In this document: one piece after another, positions 43,330 through 53,000 of the stretch
How the letters are laid out: the number at the start of each line of letters is the position of its first letter
Numbering within the stretch: position 1 is the first letter of the stretch
Origin: Metabacillus_B sp050107715
GTDB lineage: Bacteria; Bacillota; Bacilli; Bacillales; Bacillaceae
Assembly: GCF_050107715.1 (NCBI RefSeq)
Contig: NZ_JBNILN010000012.1
Location: 29,639-93,638, forward strand
Direction: 5' to 3'
Length of the DNA: 64,000 nt
Program-made: the position numbers and the translations under genes
Notes under the pieces: model-generated
What the model saw: only the letters and a program-made list of their open reading frames with translations
Told to the model about the DNA's origin: nothing
Databases searched by the model: none

Positions 43330-43795
43330 TTGAAACATTCCAAGTATGAGGAGTTTATTAAGATAGCTAGAAAATTTAAATGAATTAGGAATTATAACGG
43401 AACAAGACTGGAATGCTCGGGATTTGGATATTCATGTACCCGGTGATAAGAGAGGGTGGGCAGTGCCGCCGGAACTGTCTATATATAACTGGAAGGCAAT
43501 TGTTAGCTTAATGATTTCAATGGACTACGCTTTAATTGATTTACATGAGCATGAGTTTTCTAAAGAAGGATTATCAGCTGAATTTGGAGTCATTAATACT
43601 TTGCCGGAGTTCGCGGGAGTGAAGCTAGAGGATTTAGAGCTGCATCAGGACGGAGACGCAGCGTATTATTTGCTTAACCCTGAGCAATACTTACGTGTTT
43701 ATGCTGCTTCATCCAAGGATCGCTATCGGGCTGATCGAAACAATAATAAGGATGCTGAGAAGATAGCGTTTCTAGAGCGTTTGATACTTTCGTAA
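43330..43795 (+). pseudogene. Frameshifted gene of unknown family
   Basis: A start TTG 43330 after GGAGGTTAAGG opens a frame of 17 codons, MKHSKYEEFIKIARKFK, that stops. The continuation in frame 2 of the genome reads LNELGIITEQDW, then DIHVPGDKRGWAVPPELS and on to position 43795 without break. The two parts join if one base is gained or lost in the A-rich run AGAAAATTTAAATG. I see no family; the acidic composition recalls polymorphic-toxin immunity proteins. It is either a young pseudogene, a sequencing error or a programmed shift. Confidence 0.6.
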
Positions 43796-43900
43796 AGCCT
43801 ATGTGAAGGATGGGGTGTGATCAGTCTGCTCGTTTTCCTGATCACAGGGTTCGGTAGCCGGATTACGTACAGGCATCGCTGTGAGATTTTTGACGTATTC

Positions 43901-44020
43901 TGTCGAAAAGTCTTTATATCAAAAGTACGGACAATAAATGACCGGATACGGACAATATAATTTTATTTCGGACAATAAATGACCGGATACGGACAATAAA
44001 TGACAGAATACGGACAATAA
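43901..44020. repeat. GGACAAT 21-bp tandem repeat array, five units
   Basis: GGACAAT motifs start at 43929, 43950, 43970, 43991 and 44012, giving spacings of 21, 20, 21 and 21 bp. The unit is GGACAATAAATGACCGGATAC. The 5' flank TGTCGAAAAGTCTTTAT is shared with the array at 18381-18438. There is no coding capacity. Confidence 0.85.
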
Positions 44021-44337
44021 ATAAAATTCCGGCCGAGAGCCCGTCTAATTCCTCTAAATATTGAGGGTAAATTAGTTCATTATACGATCATTTCGATCCA
44101 TTAAATTAAAATTCAGCTGATCTCCTCTTGGTAAGTGTCTTTCAGCAGCGTAAAAATAATCAAAACTGGCTGAACATAGCCCCCGCTTAACGCCCTCCTA
44201 GGCAAAGCGGCTACAGACAAGTTCACAACTGTAACAATTGAATCGAAAATGCAGCTTAAAACCAAGAAATGCAGAATCAATTTGTCATATTTGCAGGAAA
44301 AAAATACAGATCCCCGGTAAAAATGGATGCATAAAAA
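44021..44337. other. Intergenic stretch, no gene recognised
   Basis: Only a hydrophobic minus-strand frame (44113-44349) without RBS or family is present. GC-rich and AT-rich patches alternate. Nothing functional can be assigned. Confidence 0.4.
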
Positions 44338-44376
44338 AATCGAGTACAAAATCTATGTGATTTCGTACTCGATTGT
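44338..44376 (-). terminator. Terminator of ygaE
   Basis: AATCGAGTAC/GTACTCGATT forms a perfect 10-bp stem with a 17-base loop. On the minus strand it runs into TTTTTTT. Confidence 0.9.
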
Positions 44377-44377
44377 A

Positions 44378-45454
44378 TTATTCTTTCGTCTCGCTGATCT
44401 CAATTTCATTTTCATCCTTATGGTAGCTCTGAAAGCTGTTGATCAAAGTATCAAGGTGTTCGAGCTGCTCGCTGTAGTCAAGAATGTTTGCTACGAGCGG
44501 TAGCATGTGGTAAAAGCAGGCGGGATCATGGCATTGATTCTGATATTTCATGAATTCATCCACGAGATCCCGTTTATGAAATAAACCTTCCTGTATCAAT
44601 TCATTCGGTGTTTCCGTTTTGATTTTGCCGATAAATTTCAGTAAAATGCGTTCGTGATAGCTGAGCAGATAATCAAGCTCCGTTATAATGATTTGCTGAA
44701 GCTCCGGAGAGGTCATATGCAGTTCATTTTCCAGACGGTGAAGCTTTTTAAGCGTGTCCAGAGATTTATTGGTGGTCAGCAGCATTTGTCTGAAAAGAAC
44801 AAGTTTACGGGATTTTACAAGCGTATTTCTTCGAAAGTAATTCCGCTCTTCTTTATAAAGAAGATAGAGCTGATCGAGCTGCATCATGTTTTCCTTCAGC
44901 CGTTCAATATCCTCTTTGAGGACACTGTGCTCAGAAGCCTGACGGATATTGATCCGGATCCATTTCAGAATTTCCTCTGTGCTGTCAGAAATCCGGTAAT
45001 ACAATTTTGTCTCGTATTTAGGCGGCAGGAAAACGAGATTGACAACAAATGCTGAGAATACCCCAAGCATAACTGTGCAGAAACGAAGAAGGGCAAATTC
45101 AAGAAAGTTTTCTCCCGGTGTTTCCATAATGGCGATAACCGTCACGAGCGCCACTGGAATGGTATTCTGAATTTTGAGCTTCAGGTTGATGGAAATGACG
45201 ATGACTGCCGTCAGTCCGATAATGAATGGGTGGGGTCCGAAAATCAATCCGAAAATAGCCGCAAAAGCTGCTCCAATAAAGTTCGCCTGAATTTGTTCAA
45301 TAACGGATAAATAAGATCGGTAAATCGTTGGCTGAATGGCAAAAATCGCTGCAATTCCGGCAAATACGGGGGACTGCAGCTGCAGCAGAGACGCTACCCA
45401 TAAAGCAATGGTAATGGCGATCCCTGTCTTTAAAATTCGGGCACCGAGTTTCAT
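44378..45454 (-). CDS. ygaE: YgaE, aromatic acid exporter-like membrane protein (DUF939)
   Basis: 358 residues. Four to six N-terminal transmembrane helices (about 10-140) with FAIQPTIYRSYLSVIEQIQANFIG-type sequence (key residues IQPT near 40-43) match the DUF939/FUSC fold. The C-terminal 200 residues are soluble and coiled. In B. subtilis ygaE sits next to gsaB, and here it lies about 8 kb away with insertions between. The predicted role is export of aromatic or phenolic acids; it is not demonstrated. Confidence 0.82.
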   Translation of the reverse strand: MKLGARILKTGIAITIALWVASLLQLQSPVFAGIAAIFAIQPTIYRSYLSVIEQIQANFIGAAFAAIFGLIFGPHPFIIGLTAVIVISINLKLKIQNTIPVALVTVIAIMETPGENFLEFALLRFCTVMLGVFSAFVVNLVFLPPKYETKLYYRISDSTEEILKWIRINIRQASEHSVLKEDIERLKENMMQLDQLYLLYKEERNYFRRNTLVKSRKLVLFRQMLLTTNKSLDTLKKLHRLENELHMTSPELQQIIITELDYLLSYHERILLKFIGKIKTETPNELIQEGLFHKRDLVDEFMKYQNQCHDPACFYHMLPLVANILDYSEQLEHLDTLINSFQSYHKDENEIEISETKE

Positions 45455-45809
45455 AAAAGTTAGGGTTACATTCCTTTCAAAAGTGTTTAAGTAAACAACT
45501 ACGTAATATACAAGGTTTATTACGATTATTCAAGATACTATTTCCCATTTTTCTGAATTTCATAACACTGCACCCATTCACCGGCCTATTCTAGAACCTC
45601 GGGATCCCTAAACGGGCAGGGATGGGAGCCTTTTCGATGAAGAAATGTATTTTCGTAAAATAAATCCGGATTTTCACATAAGAGCTCAGTTCAGCTTCAT
45701 TTTATTAAATCACTCGGCATACTGCCTTCTTCAGAAATGTCTGCGATCCATGAAAGATGGGTACAGCTGTCGCGGATGTGAAAATCGTGTGCCTGCTGCA
45801 GAAGAATTC
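45455..45809. other. Intergenic stretch between ygaE and the PP2C-like gene
   Basis: The region includes the ygaE promoter zone on the minus strand and an imperfect inverted repeat GGGATCCCTAAACGGGCAGGGATGGGAGCC. No gene is supported. Confidence 0.4.
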
Positions 45810-46490
45810 TCATTCCGTCTTCAATTGTCCGGTTTTGAAACTCTCTGAAAATGCTTCAGGTTTATTATAGGGAAGCTCCGGGCATTCAAGAAGGCCATCC
45901 GTGGCGAGAAAAATATGGTTGCTTCCTTTTCTTAACTCCTTCACACCTGTGCTGATGCAAGGTACGGGAAGTTCAAAGGTATTAACCTGACCGACCCACT
46001 CATAAAAACTGCGGTGATTTTGCTGGTACTCCCCGAGGGCGGCTAGCTCCGGATGGTAAAGGTGGAGGACGCAGTCACCAATCGAAAACCAAAACAAATA
46101 CTTATCCTTTCGAACAGCAATCAGACAGGCCGTCTCACCCTCCACCTCCCGGCAGGCTGCAAGAAAATCAGGGTGAGTAAAAAAATCTGCCAGAAACAAA
46201 GGCAGCTCCTTTAAAGCGGTACCTGTGGGCATGGTTAAAATCGCCCTTACATCCTGTTCAGCCTTACTGAACTCCCGAACAGCCAGCTCCGCACTTTCTG
46301 CTGATTTATGTGCATCCAGGATCATCCCAAGCTCCCAGTCTTCTCCTATATAAATGAGACACCCGTCTTCGTTCTTATACTGACCGGCTTTTGAGCTGCC
46401 TCCAAAAATGCCGGCTGCTTCAGGTCCGATGGAAAATACGGCAGGTTCGTCTATATATAGGTGATCCCTTCCTGTCCAAGAAAAGTTCAT
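45810..46490 (-). CDS. Divergent PP2C-family phosphatase-like protein
   Basis: 226 residues. PP2C landmarks are recognisable: NEDGCLIY (motif with metal Asp), MILDAHKSAESAE in place of the usual DGHGG, GETACLIAV (GSTA equivalent), FSIGDCVLHLY (GDSRxY) and IFLATDGLLE (ATDGL). The C-terminal aspartate motif is missing, so the domain is short and perhaps inactive. PP2C enzymes dephosphorylate Ser/Thr proteins with Mn2+ or Mg2+. The DUF1835 gene is upstream on the same strand with about 75 bases between them. Confidence 0.75.
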   Translation of the reverse strand: MNFSWTGRDHLYIDEPAVFSIGPEAAGIFGGSSKAGQYKNEDGCLIYIGEDWELGMILDAHKSAESAELAVREFSKAEQDVRAILTMPTGTALKELPLFLADFFTHPDFLAACREVEGETACLIAVRKDKYLFWFSIGDCVLHLYHPELAALGEYQQNHRSFYEWVGQVNTFELPVPCISTGVKELRKGSNHIFLATDGLLECPELPYNKPEAFSESFKTGQLKTE

Positions 46491-46565
46491 AGTGATTTCC
46501 CCCCTTATGAATGTCCTCTCAAACTTTATCTCTTATGTTTCAAAAACGATAAAACCGAGCGGACC

Positions 46566-47624
46566 TTATTGGCCGATTCTGCTGGCTCTCCTTTCCCGGC
46601 GCCGGACGCTGTATAATCTCATTGCTTGCGGGACACCTTTGATATCAAGGTGGCCGGTATAGATGAGCTGTCTGAGTCTGTACTCCAGAAATGAGTCGCC
46701 GATGTATTGGTCCAGACTTCCAAAAACCTCACCGATGACACGGGCTGATTTATGAAATAAGGTTTGAGGATCTTCAGCATGGAGTTTCTCCACTGCTTCT
46801 AACAGAAGAGCATCATAGCAATCTTCTTCTGCAAATTGAAATTCCCCATTGCTCCACAATCTTAAGCTGCCTGTACTTTTTGCCAGTTCTGCCCACTCCG
46901 TAGCATAGTTCCATCGTTCTTCATCTGTCAGAGGAGCCAGCGTTTGATTGTTCTCATACATCCTGATTAATTTTTCGGGAATCAGTTCTCCCGAATGAAG
47001 CAGTTCAAAGTTTCCCTCTTTTATTGGCTGGAACAGCTTGTTTGGATTCAAATGCCGGATATAGTGATTCTTGTCTTTTAATAGATACAGGGACAATCGC
47101 AGCCCGGCTTGCTCATGGGCATTATCCCCAGCCCAAATCCAGACAGGCGTTTTCTCAGGGATGGAATTAATCTCTGCCAGTGCTTCGATAAGGCGATGTT
47201 TCTCCATCTCCCGATCTTCGTCATTTTCAAATAGGAAGCGCTCCTCGATCCATTCCTGCCGGTTTCCAATTCCGGACTCCTCATGGAGGTTCCATACCGG
47301 TCCAACGGAAAGGAGGGCAGGTACCGTAATGATTTTCTGTTGACGGATGCTCCCAGTCTCGTTAAAAGCCGCATACAGGCTGCCCCCAATAGAATCGCCG
47401 AAACAGATATGAACCGCATGAAAGGGGAGGACGGGAAGGGTTTGCCCTTCTTTGAAACGCAGGAAATCTTGATAAAAACGAAGGAGATATTCAAATGATT
47501 GCTCCTTATTCATCGAATGTTCTTCAGCCATTTCCAATCTCATAAAGACGTGATAAAGGAAAGACCTGACTTCGTCCTCAGGAAGCTCCCTTACCAGTTT
47601 TTTTAGTTTAATGTATTTTTCCAT
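46566..47624 (-). CDS. DUF1835 domain-containing protein
   Basis: 352 residues. Residues 60-190 (HAVHICFGDSIGGSLYAAF onward) match DUF1835, whose fold resembles a nucleotide-binding Rossmann domain. Residues 230-350 match the associated DUF3658 C-terminal domain. Members occur in Bacilli, often near restriction or stress genes, and have no known activity. The start ATG 47624 lacks an obvious strong RBS in the first bases; CAGCAATGG precedes it. Confidence 0.75.
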   Translation of the reverse strand: MEKYIKLKKLVRELPEDEVRSFLYHVFMRLEMAEEHSMNKEQSFEYLLRFYQDFLRFKEGQTLPVLPFHAVHICFGDSIGGSLYAAFNETGSIRQQKIITVPALLSVGPVWNLHEESGIGNRQEWIEERFLFENDEDREMEKHRLIEALAEINSIPEKTPVWIWAGDNAHEQAGLRLSLYLLKDKNHYIRHLNPNKLFQPIKEGNFELLHSGELIPEKLIRMYENNQTLAPLTDEERWNYATEWAELAKSTGSLRLWSNGEFQFAEEDCYDALLLEAVEKLHAEDPQTLFHKSARVIGEVFGSLDQYIGDSFLEYRLRQLIYTGHLDIKGVPQAMRLYSVRRRERRASRIGQ

Positions 47625-48044
47625 TGCTGCTGACCCTCTTTCTGTTTCGTTTCAAACGCTTTTACTGCTGTGTAATAGCTTAAGTTTAACCCAGAAGAAA
47701 AAAACTGGAAACCGGACACGACTAATTGTTTAATTGAATACTAGCTATTCATCCTATCGTACGCTAGAACTTAACTTATAGATTATTGTATGCAATTTCA
47801 GAATACAATGGATTCAGACCAAATGCGCAAGGACTTGCTGATAGGGTGCCGGAGCTTTCGTACAGCAGTGAAAGCGGGGACAGGTCCGATGCCAGCCCCG
47901 CACTGCTTTTCTGAACAACGGGTCGGAAACTTTTACGTTTAAATCCTTACGGCACACTGTAAGGGAGAGGGGGTGCCGGAGCTTTACTCTTTACCGGAGG
48001 TCAGAGGCCTCCATTTGCGTATAACGCTAAATAGGAAAAACTCC
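47625..48044. other. Intergenic stretch with a short direct repeat
   Basis: GGGTGCCGGAGCTTT occurs twice, at about 47837 and 47972, roughly 135 bp apart. Between them CAGCAGTGAAAGCGGGG and CCCCGCACTGCTTTTCTG form an inverted pair. No coding frame with an RBS is seen. Confidence 0.45.
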
Positions 48045-48074
48045 AAAAAACCGGCCTTCACTAGGCCGGTTTTC
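48045..48074. terminator. Terminator of the glutamate synthase-like gene
   Basis: AAAACCGGCCT/AGGCCGGTTTT, loop of 5 bases, with A- and T-runs on both sides, so it can work in both directions. Confidence 0.92.
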
Positions 48075-48083
48075 GTACGTTCA

Positions 48084-51000
48084 TTATTCCGTTGATACAG
48101 ATGGATCCGCCTGTTCCTTCGCGGGTATAAGCTGCAGGAAGTGCTGGGCCGGATTATCGAGCAGAGGCTTCAATTCTTCCGCCTCTGCCTGCTGGCCGTG
48201 CTCTTCAAGTGCAGCAATATAAACACCCAGAAGCTCATGAATATCAGTCAGCCCTTTTTTATCAAGGGGAGTGATTTCTATCTTTGCTCCTTTGGCTACC
48301 CGCCGCTCAAGTGCTGCACGGGTAAGGCCCGTTTCTTCCTGCTGGCGGACATAGACGACTCCGCCTGTCATGCCTGCACAAATCCATGGTCCCGGATCGC
48401 CGAGAACGAGTCCGCGGCCGTTTGTCATATACTCAAAAGCAAAGCCCTTAATGTTGGCGTTCACTCCGATGTTTCCGTATTCCTCGGCGGGAATCGCTTT
48501 TTCGATCCGGCCGCCGATAATCATATCTGCACCGGATAGCCGGATGCCGGCCCTTGCATCGGCATCTCCCTGAACAAGGAGGGTCCCGCTTTGAGCACCA
48601 TACCCGAAGCCTTTGCCGACAGAGCCGCTGTAAAATCTGCCGTCGCCGCCTCTTCCTTTCAGTACGCGAATGGCACCGCCGAAGGCTGTTTTGCCTGTGC
48701 CGTCCTGGGCACCGCCTTCGACAGAAATCGTGATCCCGCTTGAATTATAGGCGCCAAGCCCGTTACCGGGAACGGAGCCATTTTTGTATGTCAAACGGAT
48801 GTCCTCAAGCTCTTTATAGGAGCCATCAAGCCGTTCACGGACTCTGTGGCCTGAAACCCGGCTTCCCAGAACACGCTGCTCGGAGGTGATGCTTCCAAAC
48901 TCTCTTGATTGGTGCAGATCCTCATCGCGGTAATCCAAGTACTCTGCACCTGCTGCTACAGCAAGCCCGCGTTCATGACTGCTTGCTGCCACTTCCTTGT
49001 GGGCGTTCGCCAGGTTCTGGATTTCGAGCGGCTTTAACAGGAGGGACAGATCCATCGCATCGTTTTCTTTCGTTTGTTCAAGCAAATCGGAGCGTCCTAC
49101 AAGGCTTTGCAGGTTCGAGGCTCCGAGTGAAGCCCCAAGTGCCTTCAGCTCACCGCCGAACGCTGTGAACAGGTTTTTCAGTCCTTGAACCGCATTGTCA
49201 TACTGTCTTGGAACGAATCTTCTTAATCCGTGTTCCTTCGCTTGTGCTTCCGATTCAATTTGGGTCGCAATACCGACGTGGCAAGTATCCAAATGACAAC
49301 CGCGGCACGTTGTACATCCGATGGCAATCATCGACAGGGTGCCAAAGCCGATTCGGTTTGCACCGAGAAGCATCAGCTTCACAACATCCATTGCGCTTTT
49401 AACACCGCCGTCTGCCCAGAGCTCTACCTTTTGGCGAAGCCCTGCTTCAAGAAGCGCGTTATGCGCTGCCTTGACACCAATCTCTACCGGAAGCCCTACG
49501 TATTGAAGAGCATGAATTCTTGCAGCGCCCGTTCCGCCGTCAAATCCGCTGAGTGTAATGATGTCTGCGCCTGCTTTAGCAATGCCGACCGCAATTGTTC
49601 CGATGTTCGGCACAACAGGAACTTTTACAGCAACAAGTGCCTGGTCATTAGCCGTTTTCAGCTCTGTAATCATTTGCGCCAAATCTTCAATCGAATAAAT
49701 ATCATGGTTGTTGGACGGAGAAATTAAGTCCGATCCAATGGTTGCGTTCCGGGCTTCGGCGATTTTAGCCGTAACTTTTGATCCTGGCAGGTGTCCGCCT
49801 TCCCCGGGTTTAGCGCCCTGCCCAATTTTGATTTCCAGAAGATTGGATGAGTTCAAGAGCTCAGCATTCACTCCGAATCGGCCGGAAGCAACCTGCTGTC
49901 CGCGTGTTTTCGGATATTTCCCAAGCATATCTTTAATTTCTCCGCCTTCTCCGTTCAAACTGATCATGTTGAGCTGATCGGCCGCTTCCGCATAAGCACG
50001 GAAGGCGATTTCGTTTTGGGAGCCAAACGACATAGATGAAATGACGAATGGCAGATCATGCTCTCCAACCTTTAAATCAACCTTTTCAGGACGGACATTG
50101 GATTGAACTTTTTTAAGGCTCGTTAAATGGCGGATGGCAATCGGATTCGCTTCCTCCTGCTCTGTGATTTTTTCCCGGTAGGCATCATAGTCTCCGGTTG
50201 ACGCTACATCACCTATCGCTTTCCATATCCTCGGGAACAGATGGAACGTTTTAGTCGGACGGGCTTTCTCATTTGTAAAGTCCTCTGCACGCTCTTTTGC
50301 GTCCGTTTTCATTTGGTCAAAGCTGTAGCGCAGTTCGCTTGAGCCGAGAAAGTTCGGAATATCGAGCAAATCGCCAATTTCATGATTTAAGCCGATTGCT
50401 GAAAATAGCCTGCCATACCCGCGCAGCTCATGAATACCAATAGTGGAAATGACCTTTTCCAACCCTTTGTTCAAGGCCTCAAACAGATTAATAGAAGGTT
50501 TAGTCTGTCCATCTTCCGCCACAGTCGCAAAAACCATATATGGATTCAGGATATTTGCGCCAAGTCCGTAAGCAGTAATAATATCATGCAGCGACCGAAT
50601 CGAGCCGGAACGCAAAAGAACGGAGCAGTTCCTGCGCAGCTGCATCGAAACAAGAGATTGATCAATGACAGATGTAATCAAATGCGGATCGATCCAGAGA
50701 TTTCCATCTTGATGTGAAAGGCGGTCGTCCAATACGAGAAGGGCAGCCCCATCCTGTACAGCTTGAATGGCTTCAGCTGTTAAACGGTCAAGCGCTTCTT
50801 TCAGTGTTTCTTGTTCACTATAGACGATGTTCAGAACATAGAGCTGCTTATTTTTGGAAAAATGGTCCGTAAGTTCTTCATAAGGAAGCTGTTCTGTTGC
50901 ATCGGCTGCCTCATCGGCAAGAAGGCCCTCCAGGATGATTGGGGAGGGGAGCTCCAATATATGATGGCCAGCTTCTGCTTCAAAAAGAGACGGACGTTTG

Positions 51001-52598
51001 CCGACAATCGTTCTCGTTGAAAAATGCTCGGATTCCCGATCGCGGTCGATAGCCGGATTTGTAACGACGGCTACACTTTCTTTAAAGAAGTCCGCCAGGT
51101 TTTTTCTCCCAGGATGAATGGCGGCAAGCGGTCCATCATGTCCCAAAGAACGAATCGGTTCAACCCCTTTTTCCGCCATTTGCTCAAGAAGCTGAATATG
51201 CTCTCTGTCCCATCCGAATGCAGCATAATGGCCATTATGAAGCTTCATGACCGGAGCAGTGGAGCACTTCTCATTGGAAGATGGATAGGCAAGGTGTCCG
51301 CCGAACCCGCTTACTTGTATGCGTTTCGTAAAGCGGCTGTGTACTTCCTCCTGATAGGCAGGGTAATCGTATACCTTTATTGAATCTTCGTCCCATTTCA
51401 GCCCGACCTTTTCACCAGGTGCCAAAGGCTTTGGATTCGCCATATATTGGCTCGCCGGGATAATTCCCGGCTCAGACGCGAAAATATAAGAGGTTTTCGT
51501 TTCAACCTTCCAAAGTGGGCGCAGTCCGAGTGCATCAACACTGAAGACGGCTTCATCTCCAAAGCGGGAAATAATGCCGGCCGGCCCTTGGGCAAAATGT
51601 CCCCAGGCTTCACGGATATACGCATATAGATTTTTCAGATGGTCAGGATATGCTTTCATTTCATTGATAATTGGCGGGAACAGGACATCCAGTGCTTCAA
51701 AAAGGCTGTAGGCGTCCCTGCAAACAAAGGTTTCAAGAGTACGGTTCAAATCCTGGGAATCACTTCCTCCGATTGTAAGGGGCGCATCAATCATGCGTGC
51801 TTCATCTCGAAGCTTGGCGATCGTATTGATTTCTCCATTGTGTCCGAGCATGCTGAACGGCTGAACCCTGAAAAAGTTTGACAGCGTATTTGTTGAGTAC
51901 CGGTTATGCCCCAAAGTCATAGAGGACGCTACGAGGGGATCCGCCAGATCGTGATAGTACAGAGGCAAAATATCACCTGCGCCCATAACCTTGTATACGG
52001 CTGCGTGCTGGCTTAATGAAGAGGCATGGATATGCTCATCCTTCTCAAGCTCGATTGCCAAATCAAATAAACGCTTTGTCAATGTTTCATTTGATTCTTT
52101 TGAAGGGATCAAGGCAGCCTGCCAGAAAAGAGGCTCCTCCTGAACTGCAATTGGACCTAACGCGTCAGTGGATGTCACTTTGTCTGATTCATAGACAACT
52201 TCAAAACCATAGGAAGCGATATGCTTTTTCGCTGCGCTCTTCGTTTCCTCCTGGCTGCCGTGCCGGGACAAGAAGAAATGACCAACGATAAAATCATCTC
52301 TGTCTGTCAACGCCGGATCTAAACCGGCTTTTTCAAGCTTCTTTTTCCATAGTTTACGAGGGATATCGATATGAATCCCAACGCCATCGCCTTCTTCATT
52401 AATAAAACCTGCACGGTGATTCATCGTTACGAGAGCCTGTATACAGGCATCGATGTTTTCTTTTGTAGGGATTTTGTGTTTCTCTACAATGGATACGATT
52501 CCGCATGCATCATGCTCAGCATTTTCATAGTTTTGAAATAGACTTGGACACCATTTTTGGTTCATACTTGTCGGCTGCCTCCGAGGGAATTCTTTCAT
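48084..52598 (-). CDS. Stand-alone glutamate synthase-like large protein (GOGAT)
   Basis: 1504 residues from ATG 52598; an alternative ATG at 52565 has GGAGG 12 bases upstream. The type-2 glutaminase domain begins with Cys32 in EHDACGIVS, the N-terminal nucleophile after processing. The FMN domain has GGEGGEIKDMLGKYP-type text near 905-925 and GAKPGEGGHLPGSKV. The cluster motif CTTCRGCHLDTC is at about 1094-1105. The final GXGXG beta-helix domain (about 1250-1450) closes the protein. GOGAT makes glutamate from glutamine and 2-oxoglutarate. No small subunit gene (gltB-like, NADPH domain) is adjacent, so the electron donor may be ferredoxin or an unlinked subunit. Confidence 0.9.
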   Translation of the reverse strand: MKEFPRRQPTSMNQKWCPSLFQNYENAEHDACGIVSIVEKHKIPTKENIDACIQALVTMNHRAGFINEEGDGVGIHIDIPRKLWKKKLEKAGLDPALTDRDDFIVGHFFLSRHGSQEETKSAAKKHIASYGFEVVYESDKVTSTDALGPIAVQEEPLFWQAALIPSKESNETLTKRLFDLAIELEKDEHIHASSLSQHAAVYKVMGAGDILPLYYHDLADPLVASSMTLGHNRYSTNTLSNFFRVQPFSMLGHNGEINTIAKLRDEARMIDAPLTIGGSDSQDLNRTLETFVCRDAYSLFEALDVLFPPIINEMKAYPDHLKNLYAYIREAWGHFAQGPAGIISRFGDEAVFSVDALGLRPLWKVETKTSYIFASEPGIIPASQYMANPKPLAPGEKVGLKWDEDSIKVYDYPAYQEEVHSRFTKRIQVSGFGGHLAYPSSNEKCSTAPVMKLHNGHYAAFGWDREHIQLLEQMAEKGVEPIRSLGHDGPLAAIHPGRKNLADFFKESVAVVTNPAIDRDRESEHFSTRTIVGKRPSLFEAEAGHHILELPSPIILEGLLADEAADATEQLPYEELTDHFSKNKQLYVLNIVYSEQETLKEALDRLTAEAIQAVQDGAALLVLDDRLSHQDGNLWIDPHLITSVIDQSLVSMQLRRNCSVLLRSGSIRSLHDIITAYGLGANILNPYMVFATVAEDGQTKPSINLFEALNKGLEKVISTIGIHELRGYGRLFSAIGLNHEIGDLLDIPNFLGSSELRYSFDQMKTDAKERAEDFTNEKARPTKTFHLFPRIWKAIGDVASTGDYDAYREKITEQEEANPIAIRHLTSLKKVQSNVRPEKVDLKVGEHDLPFVISSMSFGSQNEIAFRAYAEAADQLNMISLNGEGGEIKDMLGKYPKTRGQQVASGRFGVNAELLNSSNLLEIKIGQGAKPGEGGHLPGSKVTAKIAEARNATIGSDLISPSNNHDIYSIEDLAQMITELKTANDQALVAVKVPVVPNIGTIAVGIAKAGADIITLSGFDGGTGAARIHALQYVGLPVEIGVKAAHNALLEAGLRQKVELWADGGVKSAMDVVKLMLLGANRIGFGTLSMIAIGCTTCRGCHLDTCHVGIATQIESEAQAKEHGLRRFVPRQYDNAVQGLKNLFTAFGGELKALGASLGASNLQSLVGRSDLLEQTKENDAMDLSLLLKPLEIQNLANAHKEVAASSHERGLAVAAGAEYLDYRDEDLHQSREFGSITSEQRVLGSRVSGHRVRERLDGSYKELEDIRLTYKNGSVPGNGLGAYNSSGITISVEGGAQDGTGKTAFGGAIRVLKGRGGDGRFYSGSVGKGFGYGAQSGTLLVQGDADARAGIRLSGADMIIGGRIEKAIPAEEYGNIGVNANIKGFAFEYMTNGRGLVLGDPGPWICAGMTGGVVYVRQQEETGLTRAALERRVAKGAKIEITPLDKKGLTDIHELLGVYIAALEEHGQQAEAEELKPLLDNPAQHFLQLIPAKEQADPSVSTE

Positions 52599-53000
52599 TC
52601 CGCTCGCCGCGCCTTCACCTCCTGCTGATAAATGTTGAAGATTTTAACTAAAGTTGAAGAGAATTTTAGAGTGTAAATAGTGAGACGGAGATAAGAAAAG
52701 ATTATTGCACAAGAAAGGATTTGCCTATATTGAATATATATAATTTTCAGAATTGTAGCTTTTATCATATCATCTTGGAAAGACATTTTCAATTATTTAT
52801 GCAAAAAGCTGAGGAGAGCATGCACGTCAACGACATTGGCATATATTCTCCAAATCCCAATTTGTATGGAGTAGTAAGCGTTTTCATTGCTGCAGATAAA
52901 AAGATTCATAATCATTTTAAGCTGGAGGATTGAATAATCATGTATTTTTATTCATAGGGAATCTGTGAAGGGAACGGATTACAGTAAGAAGAATATTGTC
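52599..53000. other. AT-rich region between the GOGAT gene and the tandem repeat
   Basis: AT-rich upstream region of the GOGAT gene. AATTTTCTCTAAAATT-like text near 52650 on the minus strand resembles CodY-type boxes but is not exact. Only a doubtful 37-codon ORF at 52820 is present. Confidence 0.4.
52820..52933 (+). CDS. Doubtful small ORF
   Basis: A 37-codon frame from ATG 52820 (MHVNDIGIYSPNPNLYGVVS, then VFIAADKK), with GAGGAG 3 bases upstream, too close for efficient initiation. No family is recognised. It may be an artefact. Confidence 0.2.
   Translation: MHVNDIGIYSPNPNLYGVVSVFIAADKKIHNHFKLED

Noticed and set aside
44113..44349. 78-codon hydrophobic minus-strand frame
   Set aside because: No RBS and overlaps the ygaE terminator region; composition is that of AT-rich noise.
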